Of a DNA stretch of 64,000 nucleotides, positions 57,008 to 64,000 are shown piece after piece. The notes under the pieces were generated by a model. It saw only the letters and a program-made list of their open reading frames with translations. It was not told where the DNA came from and ran no database searches. The position numbers were made by a program, and so were the translations under genes. How positions within the stretch are numbered: the first letter of the stretch is position 1; the number at the start of each line of letters is the position of its first letter. Source of the DNA: Streptomyces sp. 11x1. GTDB taxonomy: Bacteria > Actinomycetota > Actinomycetes > Streptomycetales > Streptomycetaceae. The stretch is taken from the NCBI RefSeq assembly GCF_032598905.1, contig NZ_CP122458.1, positions 8,519,001-8,583,000 of the forward strand, given 5' to 3'.

Positions 57008-57847
57008 ATGGTCGAGGAGCTGGTGACGGCGGGGGTGGCCCTCGCGTCCGTCGGCGCGGTCTATGTGATGTCGGCGGCCCGGGTCGTGAAGCAGTACGAG
57101 CGGGGGGTGGTCTTCCGGCTCGGCCGGCTGAGGCCACAGGTGCGGGAGCCCGGCTTCACGATGATCGTGCCGTTCGTCGACCGGCTCCAGAAGGTCAACC
57201 TGCAGATCGTCACGATGCCGGTGCCTGCGCAGGAGGGCATCACCCGTGACAACGTCACCGTGCGGGTGGACGCCGTCGTGTACTTCAAGGTGACTTCGGC
57301 GGCGGACGCGATCGTGCGCGTGGAGGACTACCGTTTCGCCGTCTCCCAGATGGCGCAGACCTCGCTCAGGTCCATCATCGGCAAGAGCGAGCTGGACGAT
57401 CTGCTCTCCAATAGGGAGAAGCTCAACCAGGGGCTGGAGCTGATGATCGACAGCCCGGCGGTCGAGTGGGGCGTCACCATCGACCGGGTCGAGATCAAGG
57501 ACGTCTCGCTGCCCGAGACCATGAAGCGGTCCATGGCGCGGCAGGCCGAGGCCGACCGGGAACGGCGGGCGCGGGTCATCAACGCCGACGCGGAGTTGCA
57601 GGCGTCCAAGAAGCTGGCGGAGGCGGCCCAGCAGATGTCCGAGCAGCCTGCCGCGCTGCAACTGCGGCTGCTGCAGACGGTGGTGGCGGTGGCCGCCGAG
57701 AAGAACTCCACGCTCGTCCTGCCGTTCCCGGTGGAGTTGCTGCGGTTCCTGGAGCGGGCGCAGGTGGCTCCGCCGGTGCAGGGGACGCCGACGGTTCAGG
57801 GGGCGACGGGTGGGCCTGGGGTGTCGGAGCCGCCGGTCGTGCCGTAG
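57008..57847 (+). CDS. SPFH/band-7 (slipin-type) membrane protein
   Basis: The 279-residue stomatin-like protein has an N-terminal hydrophobic helix (ELVTAGVALASVGAVYVM) and the SPFH core: RVVKQYERGVVFRLGRLRPQ, PGFTMIVPFVDRLQKVNLQI, VRVDAVVYFKVTSAADAIVR, GKSELDDLLSNREKLNQGLE and IDRVEIKDVSLPETMKRSMA. SPFH proteins organise membrane microdomains and protease complexes. It stands between two secreted proteases but faces no obvious NfeD partner. ATG 57008 was chosen; GTG 57005 just before it is possible. GGGGGG precedes both. Confidence 0.9.
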   Translation: MVEELVTAGVALASVGAVYVMSAARVVKQYERGVVFRLGRLRPQVREPGFTMIVPFVDRLQKVNLQIVTMPVPAQEGITRDNVTVRVDAVVYFKVTSAADAIVRVEDYRFAVSQMAQTSLRSIIGKSELDDLLSNREKLNQGLELMIDSPAVEWGVTIDRVEIKDVSLPETMKRSMARQAEADRERRARVINADAELQASKKLAEAAQQMSEQPAALQLRLLQTVVAVAAEKNSTLVLPFPVELLRFLERAQVAPPVQGTPTVQGATGGPGVSEPPVVP

Positions 57848-57912
57848 GGAGTGGGGCGGTTGGGGGGCGGCCGCGGGTCGGTGGGGGTTCTCGCGCAGTT
57901 CCCCGCGCCCCT

Positions 57913-57942
57913 GAAAAGCAGGGGCTTCGCCCCGTGCTTTTC
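57913..57942 (+). terminator. Terminator after the SPFH gene
   Basis: GAAAAGCA (57913-57920) and GGGGC (57921-57925) pair with GCCCC (57929-57933) and TGCTTTTC (57935-57942), leaving a one-base bulge and a TTC loop. The preceding segment GCGCAGTTCCCCGCGCCCCT is the dispersed Streptomyces element. Confidence 0.75.
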
Positions 57943-58288
57943 GTCGGCCCACGCGAGAAGCCCCCTCCAGCTGTAGATGATTTTCAGCCAGGACTAGACC
58001 TCACCCGTTGTGGACGAGGTCGTTGCTTCGCGTGTTTGCAGTGCGAATTCCTGTGACCGGCAGGTGGGGCGTTACCGGACGGTAATGACATACGGGGCGT
58101 GCGCCCTCGGTGCGCGCTCGGCCAGAAGTCGACCTTGTGTGCTCCCTGTGCGCCTAGGAATAGTTGTCGCCGCACAGTTGGCATGGACGCGGCGTTTTTA
58201 CCGTCTGCTGCCTCCTTGCCCGTACACCTTCCGGCCGAGCGGGGCCCCCACGCCCTTCTCGGTCAACCCCCCCACAGGAGGACGCGAG
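57943..58288. other. Upstream region of the second protease
   Basis: No gene is seen in this 346-base stretch. The part between 58010 and 58160 is somewhat AT-richer and presumably holds the promoter; I could not fix -35 and -10 elements with confidence. AGGAGG at 58276-58281 is the ribosome binding site of the TTG start. Confidence 0.4.
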
Positions 58289-59368
58289 TTGAAGCACCGA
58301 CGCATACTCAGGCGCCGTGCCGTCGTGACGGGTGCGGGTATCGCCGCGCTGGTCGCCGCGGGAGTGACCTTCCAGACTGCGAACGCGAGTGAGACCGCAC
58401 CGACCCCCGAGCCGAAAGCGCTGTCCATCGCGGCGGCCGGAAAGCTCGCCCTGACCCTCGACGCGGACCTCGGCGCCGACGCGGCCGGCACGTACTACGA
58501 CGCGAAGAGCAAGCTCCTCGTCGTGAACGTGCTCGACGAGGCCGCCGCCGAGACCGTCGAGGCGGCCGGCGCCAAGGCCCGCATCGTGGAGAACTCCCTC
58601 GCCGAGCTGAAGAGCGCCCGGACGACCCTCAAGGCGGACGCCACCATCCCCGGTACCGCCTGGGTCACCGACCCGACCACCAACAAGGTCGTCGTCACCG
58701 CGGACCGCACCGTCTCCAAGGCCGAACTGGCGAGACTCGCCAAGGTCGTCGACGGTCTCGGGGCCAAGGCGGAACTCAAGCGCACCAAGGGCGAGTACAA
58801 GCCCTTCGTCGCGGGCGGCGACGCCATCACCGGCGGCAGCGGCCGCTGCTCCCTCGGCTTCAACGTGGTCAAGGGCGGCGAGCCGTTCTTCCTGACGGCC
58901 GGTCACTGCACCGAGGGCATCTCCACCTGGTCGGCCGGCGGCCAGGTCATCGGCGAGAACGCGGACTCCAGCTTCCCGGGCGACGACTACGGCCTGGTGA
59001 AGTACACCGCCGAGGTCGACCACCCCAGCGAGGTCAACCTCTACAACGGCTCCACTCAGGCCGTCTCCGGGGCCGCCGAGGCGACCGTGGGCATGAAGGT
59101 CACCCGCAGCGGCTCGACCACGCAGGTCCACAGCGGCACGGTCACCGGCCTCGACGCCACCGTGAACTACGGCAACGGCGACATCGTCAACGGCCTCGTC
59201 CAGACCGACGTCTGCGCCGAGCCCGGCGACAGCGGCGGCTCGCTCTTCTCGGGGGACAAGGCCATCGGCCTCACCTCCGGCGGCAGCGGCGACTGCACCT
59301 CGGGCGGCGAGACGTTCTTCCAGCCCGTCACCGAGGCGCTCTCGGCGACCGGCACGCAGATCGGCTGA
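58289..59368 (+). CDS. Secreted streptogrisin-type serine protease (S1), long propeptide
   Basis: A 359-residue preproprotein starting with TTG, seven bases after AGGAGG. A Sec signal ([20 protein letters not shown]) is followed by a propeptide of about 130 residues with [20 protein letters not shown] and [15 protein letters not shown], like the folding prodomains of alpha-lytic-type proteases. The catalytic domain has RCSLGFNVV, His in FLTAGHC, Asp in GDDYGLVKY and Ser in [12 protein letters not shown]. The domain end [13 protein letters not shown] is shared with the other protease. The two genes flank an SPFH gene; duplication of an ancestor is likely. Confidence 0.95.
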   Translation: MKHRRILRRRAVVTGAGIAALVAAGVTFQTANASETAPTPEPKALSIAAAGKLALTLDADLGADAAGTYYDAKSKLLVVNVLDEAAAETVEAAGAKARIVENSLAELKSARTTLKADATIPGTAWVTDPTTNKVVVTADRTVSKAELARLAKVVDGLGAKAELKRTKGEYKPFVAGGDAITGGSGRCSLGFNVVKGGEPFFLTAGHCTEGISTWSAGGQVIGENADSSFPGDDYGLVKYTAEVDHPSEVNLYNGSTQAVSGAAEATVGMKVTRSGSTTQVHSGTVTGLDATVNYGNGDIVNGLVQTDVCAEPGDSGGSLFSGDKAIGLTSGGSGDCTSGGETFFQPVTEALSATGTQIG

Positions 59369-59370
59369 CA

Positions 59371-59404
59371 GCCGGTCAGCTGATCGGCCGATCAGTCAAC
59401 CGGC
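59371..59404. terminator. Cruciform-like bidirectional terminator
   Basis: GCCGGT (59371-59376) pairs with ACCGGC (59399-59404), enclosing the perfect palindrome CTGATCGGCCGATCAG (59380-59395). It lies between the converging protease and membrane-protein genes and covers the latter's stop codon. Confidence 0.75.
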
Positions 59405-60463
59405 CGCCGGTTTCTTTTTCAGAGCCGCCATCACCACGGTGATGGCGGCCCCCGCCACTGCCCAGGCGGAGAGCACCAGCAGCGGGCCGGTGACGTCGTT
59501 GCTCTCGTAGTACGCGATCGAGCGGGCCACCCAGACGCCCGCTCCCGGTGGCAGTGCCGGGCCGATCGCCGCCCAGAACGGCGGGAGCAGCGGCGGCGGC
59601 AGCGCGCCGCCCGCGCTCGGGTTGCCCGCGACCACCACCAGCAGGACGGCCACGCCGATGCCGGCGATCCCGAAGACGCACTGGAGCGCCAGGGTGGCCG
59701 CGCCCACCGCGAAGACGACCAGCGCACCCAGCCCCCACAGCGCCGCCACGCTGCCCGGCAGGGCGCCCAGGACGGGGCCGGCGATGACCGCGCCGCCGAG
59801 CCCGCCGACGATCGCGAACAGGGCCAGGGCGCACAGCCGGATGATCCCGCGCCGGATGTTGGTGGGCCGTGCCCCGGCGCTCATCGCCAGCGCCGACGCG
59901 CACAGATAGCCGCCCACGCACCAGCCCACGACCAGGTAGAAGGACGTGAGCCCGCTTGCGTCCCCGAGGTCGGCCGGGGCCACGTCCACCGTTCGCACCG
60001 TGCGACCCTCGGACCGCTCCAGCGCGGTGACCAGAGTGGTCAGGGCGTTGGCCAGGGTGCGCCCGCCGCCGGAGGCGACCAGCAGGGTGTCGGTGGTGCC
60101 GGCCGGGTCGATCAGCAGGGCGCCGTCGATCTCCCGGTCCATGATCTGCTCGCGCGCCGCCGCCCGGTCGGCCACCGTCCGCGGGTCCAGCGGCTCGCCC
60201 GGCAGGCCCTCCAGCCGGGCCACCGCCTGCTCGGCCGCCGCCCGTGGCGCGACCACACCGAACGGCACGTCCCTGAGCTTCGGGTGGTGCAGTGCCCCCA
60301 CGTACGAGGCGATGAAGAGCAGCTGCAGGGCGAGCACCCCGACGACGAGCAGGGTGGCCCGTGGGGTGACCCCGTCCTTGAGCTCGCCGAGGAAGGACCT
60401 GGGGGCGGGGTCGGTGCCGGTGGCGGTGCCGGGGCCGGGGCCGGGTGCGGCCGTCTGTGTCAT
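59396..60463 (-). CDS. Integral membrane protein of the ABC-2/Pip-like type
   Basis: The 355-residue protein has one N-terminal helix (RATLLVVGVLALQLLFIASY), a large extracytoplasmic domain (residues 60-170) with DRAAAREQIMDREIDGALLI, and five C-terminal helices. This resembles the YhgE/Pip and DUF3533-like group and ABC-2-type permeases without an ATPase partner. A TM cluster with GLTSFYLVVGWCVGGYLCAS is characteristic. No function is assigned; such proteins are often linked to export or phage adsorption. The divergent neighbour is the DnaE2 gene. Confidence 0.82.
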   Translation of the reverse strand: MTQTAAPGPGPGTATGTDPAPRSFLGELKDGVTPRATLLVVGVLALQLLFIASYVGALHHPKLRDVPFGVVAPRAAAEQAVARLEGLPGEPLDPRTVADRAAAREQIMDREIDGALLIDPAGTTDTLLVASGGGRTLANALTTLVTALERSEGRTVRTVDVAPADLGDASGLTSFYLVVGWCVGGYLCASALAMSAGARPTNIRRGIIRLCALALFAIVGGLGGAVIAGPVLGALPGSVAALWGLGALVVFAVGAATLALQCVFGIAGIGVAVLLVVVAGNPSAGGALPPPLLPPFWAAIGPALPPGAGVWVARSIAYYESNDVTGPLLVLSAWAVAGAAITVVMAALKKKPAAG

Positions 60464-60566
60464 GTCCCCACGGTCGGAGCCGGGTGGTGTTTGCGCAGGT
60501 GGGGCGGGGCCGAACGGTTGTCGTACAGAAGTTCGAAAAGTGGTCTATGGTGGAGGCGAGGGGGCT

Positions 60567-60582
60567 GTGAACTGATGTTCGA
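60567..60582 (+). promoter_or_regulatory. Candidate LexA (SOS) box upstream of dnaE2
   Basis: GTGAACTGATGTTCGA matches the actinobacterial LexA consensus TCGAAC-N4-GTTCGA at 10 of 12 arm positions, with the GAAC-N4-GTTC core intact. It lies 57 bases before the GTG at 60639. Confidence 0.7.
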
Positions 60583-60638
60583 GCCGAGTGGCTGATCGAG
60601 TGGCTGAGCGACTGGTGGGTCGAGTGCGGGAGGTGCGT

Positions 60639-63600
60639 GTGCCGGGGTTCACGCATCTGCACACCGTCTCCGGGTTCTCCCTGCGGTACGGGGCCTCGCA
60701 CCCGGAGCGGCTGGCCGAGCGCGCCTCCGAACGGGGCATGGACGCCCTCGCGCTCACCGACCGGGACACCCTCGCGGGCGCCGTCCGGTTCGCCAAGGCC
60801 TGCGCCGGGGCCGGGGTCCGCCCGCTGTTCGGGGTGGAGCTGGCGGTGGGGGCGCCCGCTCCTTCCGGACGGCAGGCGCGGCGACGGGCCCCCGTGCGAG
60901 GCGGCGCCTTCCTCGACGAGTCGACCCCCCGGGTGACGTTCCTCGCCCGGGAGGGGGCCAAGGGCTGGGCCGAGCTGTGCAGAATCGTTTCGGCGGCGCA
61001 TGCGGGCGGTGGTCCGGAGGGGAACAGGAGCGAGGTCCCGCCCCTGCTGCCCTGGTCGGAGTGCGCCGCCGAGGGCCTGACCGTGCTCCTCGGCCCCGCC
61101 TCGGACGTGGGGCGGGCACTGGCCGCGGGGCGCCCCGACCGCGCCGCGAAGCTCCTGCTGCCCTGGCGGGAGACGTACGGCGACGCCCTGCGCCTCGAAG
61201 CGATGTGGCACGGCCGCGAGGGCACCGGCCCCGGCTCGCTGCGGCTGGCCGCCCGGACCGTCGGCTTCGCCGCGGAGCAGCGGGTACGGCCCGTGCTCAG
61301 CAACGCTGTCCGGTACACCGACCCCGGCATGGGCCCGGTCGCCGACGTGCTGGACGCGGCCCGGCGGCTCGTCCCCGTCGACCCCCGGGGCGAACTGGAC
61401 TCCGGCGAGGCCTGGCTCAAGGGCGCGGACGCCATGCTGGGCGTCGCCGAGCGGGTCGTGGAGGCCGCCGGGTACCGCCGCGACACCGCGTACCGACTGC
61501 TGGAGCAGACCCGGGCCACGGCCGCCGAGTGCCTGGTCGACCCGGAGGACGATCTCGGCCTCGGTACCGTCCACTTCCCCGAACCGCACCTCGTCGGCGC
61601 GGGCCGCCGCACCGCCCAGCGGGTGCTGGCCTCGCGGGCGGCGGCCGGGATGGTGCGGCACGGCTACGCCACCCGGCGCGCATACTGGGAGCGGATGCAC
61701 CGGGAGCTGGACGTCATCGCCCACCACGGCTTCGCCTCCTACTTCCTGACGGTCGCCCAGGTCGTCGACGACGTACGGAAGATGGGGATCCGGGTCGCCG
61801 CACGCGGCTCCGGCGCGGGCTCCCTGGTGAACCACCTGCTGGACATCGCGCACGCCGATCCCGTCGAACACGGTCTGCTGATGGAGCGGTTCCTGTCCAA
61901 ACGGCGGGTCGTGCTGCCCGACATCGACATCGACGTGGAGTCCGCGCGCCGTCTGGAGGTCTACCGCGCGATCATCGACCGCTTCGGCACCGAGCGGGTC
62001 GCGACCGTCGCGATGCCCGAGACCTACCGCGTCCGCCACGCCGTCCGGGACGTGGGGGCGGCCCTCTCCCTGGACCCCGCCGACATCGACCGGATCGCCA
62101 AGTCCTTCCCGCACATCAGGGCCCGGGACGCGCGGGCGGCGCTCGAAGAGCTGCCCGAACTCAGGCAGTTGGCGGGGGAGAAGGAGAAGTACGGCCGACT
62201 GTGGGAGCTGGTCGAGGCGTTGGACGCCCTCCCGCGCGGAGTCGCCATGCACCCGTGCGGGGTGCTCCTCTCCGACGCGTCCCTGCTGAGCCGTACGCCG
62301 GTGATGCCGACCAGCGGTGAGGGGTTGCCCATGTCCCAGTTCGACAAGGACGACGTCGAGGACCTCGGGCTGCTCAAGCTCGACGTGCTGGGGGTGCGGA
62401 TGCAGTCGGCGATGGCACACGCGGTGGCGGAGGTGGCGCGGGCGACGGGGGAGCGGGTCGACCTGGACGCGCTCGACTTCGAACGGGGCGCGGGCGACCC
62501 GGCGACGTACGAACTCATCCGCTCCACCGAGACCTTGGGCTGCTTCCAGATCGAGTCGCCCGGCCAGCGGGACCTGGTGGGGCGGCTCCAGCCGGCCACC
62601 TTCCACGACCTCGTGGTGGACATCTCGCTGTTCCGGCCGGGGCCGGTCGCCGCCGACATGGTGCGGCCGTTCATCGCGGCCCGGCACGGGCGGGCGCCGG
62701 TCCGCTACCCGCACGAGGATCTGGCGGAGCCGCTGCGGGAGACGTACGGCGTGGTCGTCTTCCACGAGCAGGTCATCGACATCGTGCACCGCATGACCGG
62801 CTGCGGCCGGGACGAGGCCGACCGGGTGCGACGCGGGCTGTCGGACCCCGAGTCGCAGGGGCGGATCCGGGTCTGGTTCGCGCAGCACGCGGCGGCGAGG
62901 GGGTACGACGCCGAGACGATTCGGCGGACCTGGGAGATCGTGGAGGCCTTCGGGTCGTACGGTTTCTGCAAGGCGCACGCGGTGGCCTTCGCGGTGCCGA
63001 CGTACCAGTCGGCATGGCTGAAGACGCATCATCCGGCGGCCTTCTACACCGGGCTGCTCACCCACGATCCCGGGATGTACCCCAAGCGCCTGCTGCTGGC
63101 GGACGCGCGGCGGCGCGGGGTGCCGATCCTGCCGGTGGACGTGAACCGGTCCGCGGTCGCTCACCGTATCGAACTGGTGTCCGATTCAAAGGAGTCGGGG
63201 AAGGCGGAGGAGGCCGAGGGGACGCGGGGGCCGAAGGGCCCGGCCGGGGAGAAGGTATGGGGGATCCGGCTCGCGCTCTCCGACGTGCACGGCATCAGCG
63301 AGGCCGAGGCGGCGCGGATCGCGGACGGGCAGCCCTACGCCTCGCTGCTGGACTTCTGGGAGCGGGCGCGGCCGAGCCGACCGCTGGCTCAAAGGCTCGC
63401 CCAGGTCGGCGCGTTGGACGCGTTCGGCGCCAACCGGCGTGACCTGCAACTGCACCTGACCGAGCTGCACCGGGGCGGCCGGGGCGCGGGCGGCGGCCAG
63501 CTCCCGTTGTCCGGCGGGCGGCGGACCGCCTCGGCCGGCCTGCCGGACCTGTCCTCCGCCGAGCGGCTCAGCGCCGAACTGGGCGTGCTGTCGATGGACG

Positions 63601-64000
63601 TCTCCCGCAACCTGATGGACGACCAGCGGGCGTTCCTCGACGAACTCGGCGTGGTGTCGGCGCGGCGGCTGCGCACGGCGCGGCACGGCGAGACGGTGCT
63701 GGTCGCGGGCGCCAAGGCGGCGACCCAGACCCCGCCGATCCGCTCCGGCAAGCGGGTCGTCTTCACCACCCTCGACGACGGCACCGGCCTGGTCGACCTC
63801 GCCTTCTTCGACGACTCCCACGACACCTGCGCCCACACCGTCTTCCACTCCTGGCTGCTGCTGGTGCGCGGAGTGGTGCAGCGGCGCGGACCGCGCAGCC
63901 TCAGCGTGGTGGGCGCCGCCGCCTGGAACCTCGCCGAACTGGTGGAGCTGCGGCGCGAGGGCGGCCTCGACGCGGTGGCACCTCGGCTGGCGGAGCCGGA
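60639..64000 (+). CDS. dnaE2: DnaE2-type error-prone DNA polymerase III alpha subunit, 3' end beyond window
   Basis: The frame starts with GTG 60639 (GGGAGG five bases upstream) and runs off the right edge after 1120 codons. The N-terminal PHP domain reads FTHLHTVSGFSLRYGASHPE; the palm has VARGSGAGSLVNHLLD and the catalytic LPDIDIDVES; later HPCGVLLS, GVVVFHEQVIDIVHRMTG and the C-terminal OB-type VFTTLDDGTGLVDLAFF. This fits DnaE2 (ImuC), the damage-inducible error-prone polymerase that works with ImuA'/ImuB. The SOS-box-like site upstream supports damage induction. Neither partner lies within the window. Confidence 0.92.
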   Translation, partial: MPGFTHLHTVSGFSLRYGASHPERLAERASERGMDALALTDRDTLAGAVRFAKACAGAGVRPLFGVELAVGAPAPSGRQARRRAPVRGGAFLDESTPRVTFLAREGAKGWAELCRIVSAAHAGGGPEGNRSEVPPLLPWSECAAEGLTVLLGPASDVGRALAAGRPDRAAKLLLPWRETYGDALRLEAMWHGREGTGPGSLRLAARTVGFAAEQRVRPVLSNAVRYTDPGMGPVADVLDAARRLVPVDPRGELDSGEAWLKGADAMLGVAERVVEAAGYRRDTAYRLLEQTRATAAECLVDPEDDLGLGTVHFPEPHLVGAGRRTAQRVLASRAAAGMVRHGYATRRAYWERMHRELDVIAHHGFASYFLTVAQVVDDVRKMGIRVAARGSGAGSLVNHLLDIAHADPVEHGLLMERFLSKRRVVLPDIDIDVESARRLEVYRAIIDRFGTERVATVAMPETYRVRHAVRDVGAALSLDPADIDRIAKSFPHIRARDARAALEELPELRQLAGEKEKYGRLWELVEALDALPRGVAMHPCGVLLSDASLLSRTPVMPTSGEGLPMSQFDKDDVEDLGLLKLDVLGVRMQSAMAHAVAEVARATGERVDLDALDFERGAGDPATYELIRSTETLGCFQIESPGQRDLVGRLQPATFHDLVVDISLFRPGPVAADMVRPFIAARHGRAPVRYPHEDLAEPLRETYGVVVFHEQVIDIVHRMTGCGRDEADRVRRGLSDPESQGRIRVWFAQHAAARGYDAETIRRTWEIVEAFGSYGFCKAHAVAFAVPTYQSAWLKTHHPAAFYTGLLTHDPGMYPKRLLLADARRRGVPILPVDVNRSAVAHRIELVSDSKESGKAEEAEGTRGPKGPAGEKVWGIRLALSDVHGISEAEAARIADGQPYASLLDFWERARPSRPLAQRLAQVGALDAFGANRRDLQLHLTELHRGGRGAGGGQLPLSGGRRTASAGLPDLSSAERLSAELGVLSMDVSRNLMDDQRAFLDELGVVSARRLRTARHGETVLVAGAKAATQTPPIRSGKRVVFTTLDDGTGLVDLAFFDDSHDTCAHTVFHSWLLLVRGVVQRRGPRSLSVVGAAAWNLAELVELRREGGLDAVAPRLAEP

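Noticed and set aside
59376..63164. 1262-codon reverse frame over dnaE2
   Set aside because: It is the shadow of DnaE2; only its 3' section coincides with the true reverse membrane-protein gene (59396-60463), which has its own start and composition.

Overview
The window is actinobacterial chromosome, almost certainly from a Streptomyces. GC content is very high, codon third positions are strongly G/C, GTG and TTG starts and GTGA/ATGA overlaps are common, and many features are Streptomyces hallmarks: tlyA-nadK-recN, a second ParA gene joined to scpA-scpB-rluB, cmk-plsC-der, an SflA-type SepF paralog, streptogrisin proteases, an Rpf/LysM secreted protein and repeated GCGCAGTTCCCCGCGCCCCT-type intergenic elements. 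No rRNA, tRNA, CRISPR array, transposase or prophage was seen. It looks like conserved core arm of the chromosome with accessory patches.

Layout. 1-4.3 kb: SCP2-like protein (reverse, cut by the edge), a small conserved protein, tlyA-nadK and recN. 4.5-10.8 kb: glycosyltransferase, then reverse-strand PucR regulator plus FAD oxidase and a GH15 trehalase/glucoamylase-type enzyme. 11.4-17.4 kb: pyrG, ADP-ribose-type Nudix hydrolase, a STAND/TPR protein with an altered P-loop, and ald. 17.8-23.2 kb: a chromosome-segregation operon (ParA-like ATPase, a small basic protein with a ribbon-helix-helix-like C-terminus, ScpA with a 360-residue repetitive N-terminal extension, ScpB) ending in rluB. 23.4-26.8 kb: a Nudix regulator of NrtR type, an ADP-ribosylglycohydrolase and two RlaP-family nucleotidyltransferases, behind a tandem operator-like repeat. 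26.9-32.5 kb: Rieske lipoprotein, aroH-tyrA, cmk-plsC, der.

32.6-41.1 kb: two conserved hypotheticals, an Rpf-like/LysM secreted protein with a long leader, and a divergently arranged branched-chain amino-acid-type ABC importer in which LivH, LivM and LivG are fused in one chain and LivF has Arg in its Walker A. 41.3-44.5 kb: glycosyltransferase, a companion protein and a WYL regulator. 44.4-53 kb: stand-alone ctaD, I78 inhibitor, PAP2 phosphatase, PIG-V-like mannosyltransferase, MFS exporter, acyl-CoA dehydrogenase, SflA. 53.3-60.5 kb: a DUF5685-like protein with a cysteine-rich tail, a decayed luciferase-like monooxygenase pair, two streptogrisin-type proteases around an SPFH protein, and a membrane protein. 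From 60.6 kb to the edge: an SOS-box-preceded DnaE2-type polymerase.

The most promising undescribed systems are (i) the Nudix/ADP-ribosylglycohydrolase/double-RlaP cassette at 23.4-26.8 kb, which resembles a reduced ADP-ribose-sensing nucleic-acid repair or tailing module without its ligase, and (ii) the ParA plus RHH-like protein plus SMC kleisin operon, where the small protein could be a dedicated DNA-binding partner. All assignments come from reading the sequence; no database search was possible.
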